Shown one piece after another: positions 21,134 to 32,879 of a stretch of DNA of 64,000 bases. The notes below the pieces were generated by a model. That model was given only the letters and a program-made list of their open reading frames with translations. It ran no database searches and had not been told where the DNA came from. This stretch comes from Primula veris (lineage: Eukaryota; Streptophyta; Magnoliopsida; Ericales; Primulaceae). Positions within the stretch are counted from its first letter, which is position 1. Every line of letters begins with the position of its first letter. The stretch covers positions 7,289,992 to 7,353,991 of the forward strand of contig OY821746.1 of NCBI GenBank assembly GCA_963682055.1. The letters are read 5' to 3'. A program made the position numbers and the translations under genes.

Positions 21134-22662
21134 CGTTATCGGCACTTTGCTCGCGGAGAATAAGATATACGCTCGTGTATATTGAAGATTTTTGGTAAAC
21201 GCACGGATATTGAGTATTTATAAATCTTGAGGTTTATCCGGGTTTTTTAGGGTTTTGTTATATCGACCTTCACCAACATACCGTACGTAAGGTACCTAAT
21301 TCAAAACTTAATTTATTTCATATATGTGATCGTACGTATTATTTTATGGATAAATAAAGCATGATAAATATACCGTAATATATAATTCACGTGTGAAAGC
21401 TAAACTGCAGGTTAAGAATAAAATCTCACTACATGATAAATTATTCCTTATTGTCTAACATGATCTATCTTGCATGAATTAATCCATGTTAATGCACATA
21501 TGGACCGTGTGGCTAGAAACAGTCTAGTAAATTGTTTGTATGTAAAACGAAATACACCAACATATGATTATGACTTGACAGATTATTTTTTTTCTGAAAA
21601 GATGATGTTTAATAATATTACTATCTCTGAAATATTCTATTACGGAAAATCATGTGAATTTTTTTATTGATTATGAAACTTGCATGTTAAAACTATAGAA
21701 TTATTAATATGGCGATAAACATAGATAATTGATTGATATATTGTTAGCATAATCATATATTTTCGATATTATCATATATATAAATATCACATATGCCAGT
21801 AAATTATTGGATTAGATCTAATTGATAATATTAAATTGATTTGATTTGATATGTTAGAATCTTTATGGATTGATTGATAATCTTAAATTGATTTGTTTAT
21901 AACATCAAATCTACTGCATGATTAGATATATCCTAAAATATATTTACTGCCTGTTTATATATATGTGGTTAATCTAGATAGATATTGTCTATATTGTTAA
22001 TATTATTGCCATATATAAAAAGCGAAAATCGTATATATTCACATTTAAGTTGAAAAAATTATGAATCTTCCCCAAATAGGCTCACCTATTTGGATACGAT
22101 GTCTAGGAAAGATAAAGACGGAAGTCGTTCTCCTAATGAGGTCGGTTTTTAAGAGGCATTCGTGCCCACCCCTCTCACCGTCTTTCCTGGTCGTGTTCAA
22201 ATAGAGCTACCGAAAGGAGTTGACTAAATAATAATTTCCCCGAGTGTGTTTATATAGTGATGTATGTTTCGCTGAATTGGTGTTTCAGTATCGACCCGTC
22301 GTTCGATCAATGAGAACCGATTCACATGAAAAGCAAAACTAATGTTTTCGAACCTGTCGTTTCGAAAAAAAGTTTGTGCTTGTGCAAACCATAAAAATAT
22401 AAACCAGTCGTTTTATATGATAAATAATCCAGAACTCCCAACACATGTTGGATGCCATCTATGATGACAAAAATCGTAAAACATACTTGCGAAATGACTG
22501 TTTAAATGTTGATTTTAATCTGTCACCACATGTTACTCACCCTGATGTGTGAAAATGTGATGCCCCATTTTTTTTTGGATGCCATCTTTGTTGAGTAAAA
22601 CACAAATTTGTTGTTACCATCAGGATGAATGCTAAGGCGTTGATTTTATTCCGCCGCCACAT

Positions 22663-23100
22663 TTGAGACGTGATGACGTCTATGGTGAACAAATGTCTGA
22701 AATTGACATATTGGAGCAATCGTTCACCAAAATACTAGCTTGGAAATTGCATTCCATAAGCAGTATCGTGAATTTATATTCACCATGTTCCTTTATCGCC
22801 CATCTGTTATTGGATAAGAAAATTGCCCCGGTGAGTAGTTTTAATCCTATTGGGACAATGGCGAATTGTTTGCCTGATATTAATGCTCTTCGTGTACATT
22901 TTTTTTCACGAATCGAGAACCGAAACAAGTGTTATTTGTCTCGAACTGTCGTGATCCCGATGAATCACCTAGCCAAGCGAGATTTTAGACAATCGTCAAA
23001 ATTAAAAACTTGTGGCTCCAAGACAGTAATTGAAATGAACAATATGGCCCGTTGTCACAAAGCAAGAGATAATGCTCAAAGGGGCAACTCTATGCTATAA
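22663..23100 (+). pseudogene. Gag (UBN2-type) remnant of copia copy 1
   Basis: A 145-codon open stretch containing EIDILEQSFTK, SFIAHLLLDKK and MANCLPDINALRVHF. These line up with the DMLEKTFTTF, LIAHLLLAEK and PEVNA segments of copia UBN2-type Gag. Frames before and after are broken. The region has lost its zinc knuckle in this frame. The equivalent piece in copy 2 is at 58682-58969 (minus). Confidence 0.65.
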
Positions 23101-24779
23101 AGACAAATGTCATGCACGGTTACTCCTTAAATAGTTCAAAACTATTATAAATCTGAAAAAAGCGATGCTAATGTGGTTAAAGATAACTGAAAGGAAACTC
23201 TTGAGACCCCCGATTTTGTGGCTCAAATGAGTTTGATATCTTTCTTTATTAATTTTGATAAATCATTGAGCCATTTTTTCGCTCATCTGGATTATGTTTT
23301 TCATTTGGATTATGATTTTTCCATTTGGACATACTTGTGGGGTAGTTGATTTTTTTGAAAATAGTGGGTAACAGTGTACCACATAATTTCACCAACTACT
23401 TGCCTAAAAGAGTACTCAGTGACAACGATTCTGGACCTGTCGTTCCAAATCGAAATCTTTGGTAAAGCCAAATTGATTTGTCAAATATGAGGCGTTATAC
23501 TCCTATAGGTCCTGTCGTACCTTGTTGAGTTATAAAATATTCGAGAAAACCAGTGTTATCTGGTAATAGCTCATGAAAGAATTAAAATTTATTTACATAG
23601 CCTCCATTCAATACGACTAAAAGCGTATTTTAGAGGAGTTGAAATGTCTTTCAAGTGGTTGCTACCACATTCTTTAAAGCATTTAAAGTTACCTTATCAT
23701 TTCGCCTGTCGTCGAAATGATAAATGATTTAGATGCTAAGACATGATTGTGTATACTATCATTCGCCTGTTGTCGATTGATAAGAGCATTTTGATATTGT
23801 GGCATTGACCGGATGAGATATTCCCGGGTCAAAAGACGATGCTTGATTTATAATCGCATCGTATTTGGATTCTCTTTAAGAATATATTTCGTGATTAATC
23901 CGAAATTCATGCCACTAATGCTCACTTTGAAAGACTAATATGTGTAAAGATCATGAAATGAACTCGTAGAATTCTTGTAAAGAATTGAAGGAGTTATTGT
24001 GGACTTATCCAACCATAAGACGGACCATAAATATAAATGGTTATGGTTGATGCATCGACAATAAGGTCACGTGATTATTGTTGTCCACAGAAATACAGCA
24101 TTTCCCAAACTTTTAGCCCTATCATTAAGTTGATGGCTCATGATCCGGATTATCCTGAAAAGTCTAGTCGACTTGATAATTCTGAAGAGTAAGAATCGAA
24201 AATTCGATTTGAATTACTTGAGTTTGGAAATTGAAATTGAACATCCTGCCGATTATGTTCAGACCCAAATGGACTCACGGAAAGTTTGATGATGCGACTG
24301 CAAATGATTGCACGCACTTCTTGGTCTTGCGCACCAAGATTTATATTTCTGTGTGGGGTTATGCTATTTTGCTGCATTGGTCCGTTATGAGGCCCATAGA
24401 CACTCAGACACCATATGCATACCAGCTGGTTACTGGTTATGAGCCAGAAGTCTCATATTAATGCGTGTTTGGAGTGCTTAATTAATATTTTGATTGAGCC
24501 GCTATAGCGTTCAAAATATGGACCTCTGAAGGAGGCATAAGTCGATTATGAATCTCCTGCCTATCATTTGATAGAGTAACCTTGGCAAGCGATCTCTTTA
24601 CCGCATGATATGCAAAAGTGACATCGCTAAGACTGTTCTCCCCGTCGTTAGGGGGAGATTTGCACGTTACCGTTGATAAGGAACGACGTGAAGTAATGTG
24701 GCATAACCCACTCAGTCTTAGCTTGATCCCCAAAACTGCACTTAGTGATAAGTAAGTGCATAGACTCCCTCAATTCTAA

Positions 24780-25250
24780 CTAAATGCCAGACGCATTTAA
24801 TGACTTTATGAGATGTCACGAGATCATTTATACCTGCTGCAAAATGCTTGCAAGGATAGCCGTCCATGTCGGACGCCGTGTTCCTGTCGTAACACGTTGC
24901 TTTGGCCGAACCCACCAAGCAAAGGACGCTGCCGTCGGCCATCAGTCTGTCGTCCTTCCCAAGATACGAGGAAGTTGACCGGTTCCAAATTCATTCAGCC
25001 CCAGAGGTGGTGAACTGAAACTCGTTTGTCGCATGAGATTATAAAGGATCAATGAGATGTGTGATTTCCTCCTCATCCTAAGAATCTCGAAATATCTGTC
25101 GATCATGATATCTTAGAGGATATTGAAGCGAAACGAGACTGTCATTGATTACTTGTTCATATATTCGGTGATGACTGATAATATGAGCAAATTATGACAG
25201 GGAACCATGTACCGTTGCCTGAAGTCAACGTAGAATAGATTGGACTAATG
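24780..25250 (+). pseudogene. Copia pol remnant: integrase/RT linker, copy 1
   Basis: Short matches in frame pieces: ARIAVHVGRRVPVV and CFGRTHQAKDA, corresponding to the ARIDVPVG and RGRPIGSKD motifs that precede the RT in copia polyproteins. The coding frame is not continuous. The nested element at 25256 interrupts the region just before the RT. Confidence 0.55.
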
Positions 25251-25255
25251 GAAAC

Positions 25256-26734
25256 TGTTGAGCATGGGTTCAATAATTGATTTTGATTATAAGTATGATT
25301 ATGAATTAATGATTTTATATTTCAATGAAATAATGCTTGATCTTTTCCAAAAAGAGTAAATGTATATTTCAGGTCTTTAAAAAGAAAGAGCATTCGAAAA
25401 CGAAGCCAACGGTTCAAGCGGAACCAAATTCGAAGCTAAAACGTAGAAGATACAAGCATTCGAAGGTTAACGAGACCAGGACAAAAACGACCGATCGACT
25501 GTACAAAAACGACCGATCGTTTTTGGTCCAAATTCTTCCAGTGAGCAGGTCGAAAAGTCGACCGATCGTTTTATGAAACGATCGATCGTTTTCCAAAAGA
25601 AGTAAATGAAAATTTCAGCGCTAGAAAGATAGAGCACAGAAAAACGAAGCCACAGGTTCAAACGGAACCAAAATCGGAGCTAAAACGAAGGAGTTATGAG
25701 CTTTCGAAGAATAGCGAGAAGACCGAGAAACTGCCAGAAGAACAGTCGACCGATCGACTGGACAAAAACGACCGATCGTTTTTGGTCCAATTTCTTCCAG
25801 TGAGTCCAGTATAAAAACGACCGATCGTTTTCAGAAAACGACCGATCGTTTTCTGGAAAACGACCGATCGACTGTAGAAAACGACCGATCGTTTTCTACA
25901 AGATTTCGAAAACAGCTTTTCAGCTTATTCTGGAAAGTTGCTTAAAACTTCCAACGGTCATATCCAGCACAAACAGACTTTGCTGATATAAAAACCAACC
26001 CAATCTCTCTCCCAAATGACCAATTATCATACATAACATCATCCTTCAACCTCTCTCATAAAAACCCTAAAAATCACCATTTTGGTGAATATATTCGAGA
26101 AAGAAGGAAATCAACGAGAAAGAGATTCAAGCTCGATCATCATCAACAACTCACCAATTAGCTTTTTAAGAAGCAATTAGAATAGTGAGTGTAGTTACAT
26201 TTTTGTAACAAAATTTGTATCGAGTGTTTTATAAACTCAATTGTGAGCGATTGAACGGGTAGAGGCTTTGTAAACAAGTGAAGCTTAAAAGCTCTAGGTT
26301 TTTCATTCGGGTACTCATAAATTGAGGGGGAGTCGTAGACTCGTAGTCGTGTTCTCTTGCACTTGTATCAAGAGTAGGAACCTCGGGTAGAGGGTGAGCC
26401 AATCGGTCAATTGAGCTCGATAGGGTTTGTAAAATCCGGAAGAAACATTTTAGTGAAATACTCGGTAGTACCGAGAAGAGGACGTAGGCGCGTTTGCCGA
26501 ACCTCTATAAATCACGGTGTCATTTTCTTCTCTTGCTTTTACTTTCCGCAACTTATATTCTTGCATATTTATTGCTTGCGTTTAGTTATTTTAGCAATTT
26601 ATTAACTCTTGTTAAAACGCTTAAGCTTAGAATTGCATAAGTTGGGTGGTTAGTTGCATAGAATTTTAATTAGGCGAAAATCGCCAAATCCTTATTCACC
26701 CCCCCTCTAAGGATTAGCCGCACCGGGGCCAACA
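25256..26734 (+). repeat. 5' LTR of the gag-only element
   Basis: TGTTGAGCATGG to GGGCCAACA. U3 holds an internal duplication of about 240 bases (25376-25560 and 25617-25800) and some ten CGACCGATCG/CGATCGATCG palindromic sites between 25485 and 25900. They lie 100-500 bases upstream of a probable TATA box (GATATAAAAACC, about 25993). No coding function. Confidence 0.9.
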
Positions 26735-26736
26735 AT

Positions 26737-26748
26737 TGGTATCAGAGC
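26737..26748 (+). other. Primer binding site, initiator-Met tRNA
   Basis: TGGTATCAGAGC begins two bases after the 5' LTR. It is complementary to the 3' end of plant initiator methionine tRNA, the usual primer of copia elements. Confidence 0.9.
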
Positions 26749-26796
26749 CGAGGCTCTTGATTATAGAAATCTAACGATTTAAGAGTTAAGATCCCG

Positions 26797-29031
26797 ATGG
26801 CTAATATACTTAATTTCGCATCCGGCATGGCTTCATCACCTAATACACCTCCATATTTTGATGGAATAAATTTTTCATATTGGAAGGATAGGATGAGCAT
26901 GTTTTTACAAAGCTTTAATGTTAAACTTTGGATGACCATTAAATTAGGATATTCCGCACCTACATCCGAAAATAGCGAGAACCAAATCCCCGTAGAGGAC
27001 CTAGATAATGCTCAACTAGAAGCCTACTCTACCAACGCCAAAGCGATGTACGCTATTGTTTGTGCCGTTTCTCCTAACGAGTACAACAAAATTTCCGCTT
27101 GTAAAACCGCTAAGGCTATGTGGGATAAGTTAGTAGTTATGCACGAGGGAACTAACCAAGTTAAGGATTGCAAACTCCAACTTTTAGTTCATGACTACGA
27201 ACTTTTTAAAATGAGCGAGGGTGAAACTATTTCCGATATGCTTGCTAGGTTTACAACTATTACTAATGGATTAACATCTCTTGGTAAGTGTTTGTCTTGT
27301 AAGGAAATGGTCTCAAAGGTGATTCGGAGCTTGCCGAAGGAATGGGAACCAAAGGTCACCGCAATTCAAGAGGCGCACGACATGAACACCTACACTCTTG
27401 ATGCATTGACGGGTTCACTCATTACTCACGAGATCACCCTCAATAGTCACAAGCCAATCTCAAAAAGGAGGGAGATAGCTTTCAAAGGAACGACTTGTGA
27501 CGAAAGTAATGAGCTATCCAATGACGACGAAAATTCAATGCAAATCATTCGAATCGTCAAGGAAATACTAAAGCTTAAAGGCCAACGCAAACATAAAGGT
27601 AAATCGTCAAATAATTCAATTTATTCTAACGATTTTGTTTGCTATACATGTGGCAAGGAAGGACACATGGCGAGAGATTGCGTCATGAATCGCAAGAGCA
27701 AAGGAAAGAAGAAAATATCCACTTCAAGCTCTAGCGATAGCTCCGACCAAGATGAAGTCGCTCACCTTGGTTGCTATATGGCCATGGAAGACAACAATGA
27801 GCCTAACCAATCGTCTTCAACCGAAAGTGACCACTCAAGCGAAAGTGACAACGATGAGGTAAAAGCTTTATCTCATGATGAATTAATGCATATGTGTGGA
27901 ATTTATTCCGAAAAAGTTCCTAAGCTTGTAGAGAAGGTCAAATCTCTTAAAAGGATAAATTCTTCCCTCAATGAAGAAATAAGATCCTTGAAAAGAGATA
28001 AAAATGAATATGAGTCTATTCCAACATCGTCATTCTCTTTACATGATATAAATGATGAAAAGGAAGACTTGAAAGACAAAAACAATGATCTCGTCATTCA
28101 TAATAAGTCTTTACAAACCGAGATCAATTTTCTTAAAAATGAAGTCTCTAGACTTACAAAAACTCTTTCAAAACCATCTTCTTTAGATTGTGATTTATTA
28201 GAAAATTTTGAAGAGTTAAAGGATGCTTTCTATAAAGTTAAAAGCAAAAACAAGGTTTTGAGTTCTCATGCTTTTAACTTAAATGACAAGGTCAAGGTTT
28301 TAGAAACCGAGAATGAATCCTTGAAAACTAAAAACAACGAGCTTGTCATTTCCATTGAAAAACTTGAGTTAACAATTTCAAAGTTTTCTAAGGGTAAAAC
28401 CGTTTTAGATAACATTTTGAGTTGTCAAAAAGATTTCAATGATAAGAGTGGCTTAGGTTTTGATTTCATTGGTTCTACTTCAAACAAAACCCGCTTCGTT
28501 AAAGCCTCTAATTTTTCTACAACTCCTATTCCACCTAAACAAGAGGTTGTTTTTACAAAAGGGAGTACTTCCAAGATTTCTCAAAAATCTTTTAATGATA
28601 GGAAAGGTATAGGTTTTAAAACCAAATTGGATACTCCAAAAACCCTTTCCAAAACTTCGTTTAACTCTCGTTATACTAAAAAGTCTAAGCATTGTGTGCA
28701 TTGTAGTAGAAATGAGCATATTTCTTCTAGATGCCCTTATCGTTTCCGTGTTAGTAGAAGCGATTTGAAATGGGTAGTAAAGACCCGAGCCACTAACAAT
28801 GTCGGACCCAAAAGAAATTGGGTACCAAATGGCAAATCTTGTGTTGTAGGTATCTCCATTCAAAAGGAGAAAATCAACAAGTGGTTGGCAACACCGGCAA
28901 AAACCGTGGAAGTCAAGAAGATCGACTCCACTATCAAGAATGAAGTGCCGTTGATCGACAAAGGTGGGAGGCATACCAACAAATGGTACCACCTATTTGG
29001 AATCGGCAACGCTCAATGCAAATGCCATTAG
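26797..29031 (+). CDS. Gag polyprotein of the gag-only element (744 aa)
   Basis: An uninterrupted 744-residue ORF. Residues about 15-230 are the DUF4219/UBN2-type capsid region (PPYFDGINFSYWKDRM, AKAMWDKLVVMHEGTNQVKD, VIRSLPKEWEPKVTAIQEA). A CCHC zinc knuckle follows (CYTCGKEGHMARDC, about 283-296). A serine/acidic linker and a long coiled-coil segment (about 375-560, with KVKSLKRINSSLNEEIRSLK) come next. A second CX2CX4HX4C knuckle (CVHCSRNEHISSRC, near 640) precedes the NWVPNG block. In full-length relatives the protease DSG site comes directly after this block. Here the protein reads NKWYHLFG and stops, so the deletion starts at or just before the catalytic aspartate. Expected role: particle coat protein that packages element RNA. 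Intact coding after recent insertion suggests Gag itself is maintained. Confidence 0.93.
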   Translation: MANILNFASGMASSPNTPPYFDGINFSYWKDRMSMFLQSFNVKLWMTIKLGYSAPTSENSENQIPVEDLDNAQLEAYSTNAKAMYAIVCAVSPNEYNKISACKTAKAMWDKLVVMHEGTNQVKDCKLQLLVHDYELFKMSEGETISDMLARFTTITNGLTSLGKCLSCKEMVSKVIRSLPKEWEPKVTAIQEAHDMNTYTLDALTGSLITHEITLNSHKPISKRREIAFKGTTCDESNELSNDDENSMQIIRIVKEILKLKGQRKHKGKSSNNSIYSNDFVCYTCGKEGHMARDCVMNRKSKGKKKISTSSSSDSSDQDEVAHLGCYMAMEDNNEPNQSSSTESDHSSESDNDEVKALSHDELMHMCGIYSEKVPKLVEKVKSLKRINSSLNEEIRSLKRDKNEYESIPTSSFSLHDINDEKEDLKDKNNDLVIHNKSLQTEINFLKNEVSRLTKTLSKPSSLDCDLLENFEELKDAFYKVKSKNKVLSSHAFNLNDKVKVLETENESLKTKNNELVISIEKLELTISKFSKGKTVLDNILSCQKDFNDKSGLGFDFIGSTSNKTRFVKASNFSTTPIPPKQEVVFTKGSTSKISQKSFNDRKGIGFKTKLDTPKTLSKTSFNSRYTKKSKHCVHCSRNEHISSRCPYRFRVSRSDLKWVVKTRATNNVGPKRNWVPNGKSCVVGISIQKEKINKWLATPAKTVEVKKIDSTIKNEVPLIDKGGRHTNKWYHLFGIGNAQCKCH

Positions 29032-29310
29032 CGAGCGGACTCACCATCACATATTCGGTATACTCTACTCATTTATGTCAACATATATGTGATTAGGTGG
29101 GTATATGCATAATAATAACATTTTTCATGTTTTGGTTTTTTCTTTGAAAACCCTTCACATAACCCCATATTTTTTATTATTGATTGCATTTTGATAATGC
29201 CAAAGGGGGAGAAAAATGATATATTTCGAGGAAATGCGTTTTGTTAAAATGAAAGAGATATTTTTCTTGTAAAATCATTATTATTTTGTCATAATCAAAA
29301 TGGGGGAGAT
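29032..29310 (+). other. Pol deletion scar and polypurine tracts
   Basis: Non-coding remainder between the gag stop and the 3' LTR. It has two purine tracts, GCCAAAGGGGGAG (29199-29211) and AAATGGGGGAGA just before the LTR. The second is the functional-looking PPT. Confidence 0.7.
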
Positions 29311-30789
29311 TGTTGAACATGGGTTCAATAATTGATTTTGATTATAAGTATGATTATGAATTAATGATTTTATATTTCAATGAAATAATGCTTGATCTTT
29401 TCCAAAAAGAGTAAATGTATATTTCAGGTCTTTAAAAAGAAAGAGCATTCGAAAACGAAGCCAACGGTTCAAGCGGAACCAAATTCGGAGCTAAAACGAA
29501 GAAGATACAAGCATTCGAAGGTTAACGAGACCAGGACAAAAACGACCGATCGACTGTACAAAAACGACCGATCGTTTTTGGTCCAAATTCTTCCAGTGAG
29601 CAGGTCGAAAAGTCGACCGATCGTTTTATGAAACGATCGATCGTTTTCCAAAAGAAGTAAATGAAAATTTCAGCGCTAGAAAGATAGAGCACAGAAAAAC
29701 GAAGCCACAGGTTCAGACGGAACCAAAATCGGAGCTAAAACGAAGGAGTTATGAGCTTTCGAAGAATAGCGAGAAGACCGAGAAACTGCCAGAAGAACAG
29801 TCGACCGATCGACTGGACAAAAACGACCGATCGTTTTTGGTCCAATTTCTTCCAGTGAGTCCAGTATAAAAACGACCGATCGTTTTCAGAAAACGACCAA
29901 TCGTTTTCTGGAAAACGACCGATCGACTGTAGAAAACGACCGATCGTTTTCTACAAGATTTCGAAAACAGCTTTTCAGCTTATTCTGGAAAGTTGCTTAA
30001 AACTTCCAACGGTCATATCCAGCACAAACAGACTTTGCTGATATAAAAACCAACCCAATCTCTCTCCCAAATGACCAATTATCATACATAACATCATCCT
30101 TCAACCTCTCTCATAAAAACCCTAAAAATCACCATTTTGGTGAATATATTCGAGAAAGAAGGAAATCAACGAGAAAGAGATTCAAGCTCGATCATCATCA
30201 ACAACTCACCAATTAGCTTTTTAAGAAGCAATTAGAATAGTGAGTGTAGTTACATTTTTGTAACAAAATTTGTATCGAGTGTTTTATAAACTCAATTGTG
30301 AGCGATTGAACGGGTAGAGGCTTTGTAAGCAAGTGAAGCTTAAAAGCTCTAGGTTTTTCATTCGGGTACTCATAAATTGAGGGGGAGTCGTAGACTCGTA
30401 GTCGTGTTCTCTTGCACTTGTATCAAGAGTAGGAACCTCGGGTAGAGGGTGAGCCAATCGGTCAATTGAGCTCGATAGGGTTTGTAAAATCCGGAAGAAA
30501 CATTTTAGTGAAATACTCGGTAGTACCGAGAAGAGGACGTAGGCGCGTTTGCCGAACCTCTATAAATCACGGTGTCATTTTCTTCTCTTGCTTTTACTTT
30601 CCGCAACTTATATTCTTGCATATTTATTGCTTGCGTTTAGTTATTTTAGCAATTTATTAACTCTTGTTAAAACGCTTAAGCTTAGAATTGCATAAGTTGG
30701 GTGGTTAGTTGCATAGAATTTTAATTAGGCGAAAATCGCCAAATCCTTATTCACCCCCCCTCTAAGGATTAGCCGCACCGGGGCCAACA
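29311..30789 (+). repeat. 3' LTR of the gag-only element
   Basis: TGTTGAACATGG to GGGCCAACA, 1479 bases. Differences from the 5' LTR that I saw: one near the start, two near 29488-29502, one near 29716, one in a CGACCAATCG site near 29898, and one near 30329. Confidence 0.95.
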
Positions 30790-30794
30790 GAAAC

Positions 30795-31353
30795 TTGCAA
30801 TCCAAGTAGACTCCTTAGCGAAAGTGTGTTCGGACCTGTAGCTCCAACACCACCAATGTTAAACGAATTCGTTTATTTGGTTATTCGTAGGAAAAGTGAT
30901 GAGAATAATGAGATTGTAGAATGCTCGCCTAGTAGCACAAGGCTTGTCTCACACCTTGGAATTGATTACGAGATAGTTTATTTTCTCGTAATGGACGTTA
31001 TAACGGTCCCCTACTTTATCAGTTTAGTAGTTTCCCAAAAATTGATTATGCAGCATATGATTGTGGTCAATGTTTTATCTCTATGAGAATTTAGACAAAG
31101 AGATATAGATGAAGGTCCATGTGTGACTTCATATGCTTTAATCAAGTAGTTCCTGACCACGGAACACGATCTCAATTAAATGAGACGTTCACTATATGGA
31201 TTAATATAATCCGAGCAGATGTGGTATACCCGCCTAAGTGAATACTTGATTAGCTTGGGATACTTGAACAAGTATTATGCCCTTGCGTGTTTTATTATGC
31301 GATCCATTTTTGGATTTGCCTTCAAGATGAAGGATCTTGGGAAGACACGGTAG
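30795..31353 (+). pseudogene. Copia RT remnant, copy 1
   Basis: Fragments recognisable as copia RT: VFGPVAPTPP, RLVSHLGIDYE, VMDVITVPYFISLVVSQK, a DIYMKVP-like stretch and MKDLGKTR. Relative to ordinary copia RT, the KARLVAQGF block is shortened. The segment between the IKRS-like block and MKDLGKT, which holds the YVDD catalytic motif, is absent (31306-31330). In-frame stops also occur. Copy 2 has the same gaps, so these are family features. Confidence 0.8.
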
Positions 31354-31639
31354 TGACTCGGCCTGATGATCGAGTCCCGTAAAGATTGAATCTAAGTCCA
31401 TGATTCAGACTACACCCAGAAGGTGTTATGACGTTTTAGTCATCATGACGCTAAGTCGTCAGATTCTCCCATGATCGTTCCATCACTAGACATTGATATA
31501 GACCCCGTCCATCCCTGATGAGACGATGAAGAGATATTGAACCATCATGTTCATATCTAAGTACAATAAGAGCATCATTGTACTTGGTCTAATGTGCTAG
31601 GACGAACATCTCGTCTGCTGTGAATGGTATAGCTCGACA

Positions 31640-31860
31640 CAGCATCGCGCTAACACGTTGCCATCGAAATGGCATAAAAGACATTTTCACATTACCTTAA
31701 GGTAACTGTGGATGAGGGCTTGTCTTATCCCATTTACGTCATCGAATGTACCTACCCCCTTCGATACTCGAATTAACGCAACCCTTTTTTTGGTTATACC
31801 GATGCCGGTTACTTATCAGACCCGCATAGGGGATATTCCTAACATGGTCTGTCTTTACCA
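31640..31860 (+). pseudogene. Copia RNase H remnant, copy 1
   Basis: A short match FGYTDAGYLSDPHRGYS, corresponding to the GYADAGYLSDPHKGRSQTG segment of copia RNase H, with flanking frames broken. Confidence 0.65.
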
Positions 31861-32159
31861 TTAGGAATAAGGCAATATCTTGGAGGTCTTGGAATGACTC
31901 TAAATGAATCACTCAGATCTACCCGTGCTCTATGAGACGACTAGAGAGTGTATATGGCTTTGAGCTCGTATTTGCCATATTTGAATTACGTATGCTCTGT
32001 CTCACGATGCAGATAAAACACTTGTCTTATTTGAGGACAACTTGTTGTTATCGATCAAGAGAGACATGACTAGATTATGCTATTTAGCATTTCTTGCCGA
32101 AATAAATCTTCACATATGAAGTTTAAGAGCATTCTGTCGAATGCTCGTTCTATTCCACG

Positions 32160-32380
32160 TTATATTTTCTTACATACAGTCGTGTGCAAGTAAATGAGGC
32201 ATCCAGTCAAATGCCCGTACTCTTTCTTGGAATATGAAATCTTTGCACCCAGTCGTGTGCAAGTGAGGGGGAGTATCCATGTGAATGCTTATTGCACTAA
32301 TTACTACTTAGTCGAAATCTTTGCATCCTGTCGTATGCAAGTGAGGGGGAGCATCCAGTCGCATGCTCGTGTACTCTTTT
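32160..32380 (+). repeat. Repeated GTGAGGGGGAG modules before the 3' LTR
   Basis: Several copies of a roughly 65-base module: CCAGTCG(T)GTGCAAGTGAGG GGGAGTATCC and its variants, each with an ATGCTCGT-like phrase. The inverted copia copy has the same series (54810-55050). Each module resembles a polypurine tract. Confidence 0.75.
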
Positions 32381-32879
32381 TTGTCCTTAGACCAAGGTTT
32401 TTTTCCCACTGGGTTTTCCTTGGCAAGGTTTTTAGCGAGACACGTTCCCATCATATCTCACTTAAGATTGCCGAAATTATGGGGAGTATCCGGTTGTATA
32501 CTTCTTACTACTGTGTATTCTTTTGTCCTTCGACTAGAGGTTTTTCCCACTGGGTTTTTACTCTAGCAAGGTTTTGATGAGGCACCTGTTTTGTGGTTGA
32601 TCCCCTACTACTACCACTGTTGCACTCTTTTTCCTTCGATCAGAGATTTTTCCATTGGGTTTGCTCTGCCAATGTTTTGATGAGGCACACTGTTTTGTGA
32701 TTAGTTACTTACATAATATTTCGGCCTATATCATTCGGCTACACAGTTTCTCCTATGTACCGGTTTTGTCCCACACTGGATTTTTCGGCCCTAAGGTTTT
32801 TATGTGTTTAGCATTGCGAATGAACTCGACTCAGATCGACTGCATGAAAACGAAAAATTCAAGACGTCCAAAGGGGGAG

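Larger units (their letters stand above)
25256..30789 (+). mobile_element. Gag-only copia-type retrotransposon (TR-GAG-like), very young
   Basis: LTRs of equal length (1479 bases) at 25256-26734 and 29311-30789 differ at about six positions by my reading. The target duplication GAAAC flanks it (25251-25255 and 30790-30794). A perfect initiator-Met primer site (TGGTATCAGAGC) follows the 5' LTR, and a PPT (ATGGGGGAGA) precedes the 3' LTR. The 2.6-kb interior has a single intact gag ORF and no protease, integrase or RT. It therefore needs enzymes in trans. It sits in the RT region of the defective copia, so it is the younger insertion. Confidence 0.95.

Noticed and set aside
25337..25661. Several overlapping small frames in the LTR (repeated at 29392 on)
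   Set aside because: They arise from the palindromic U3 repeats, occur on both strands, and lie in a non-coding LTR.
28480..28992. 170-codon minus-strand frame
   Set aside because: Shadow of the gag ORF; no family resemblance.
32194..32577. 127-codon plus-strand frame
   Set aside because: Covers the repeated polypurine modules of the copia 3' region; no protein family.
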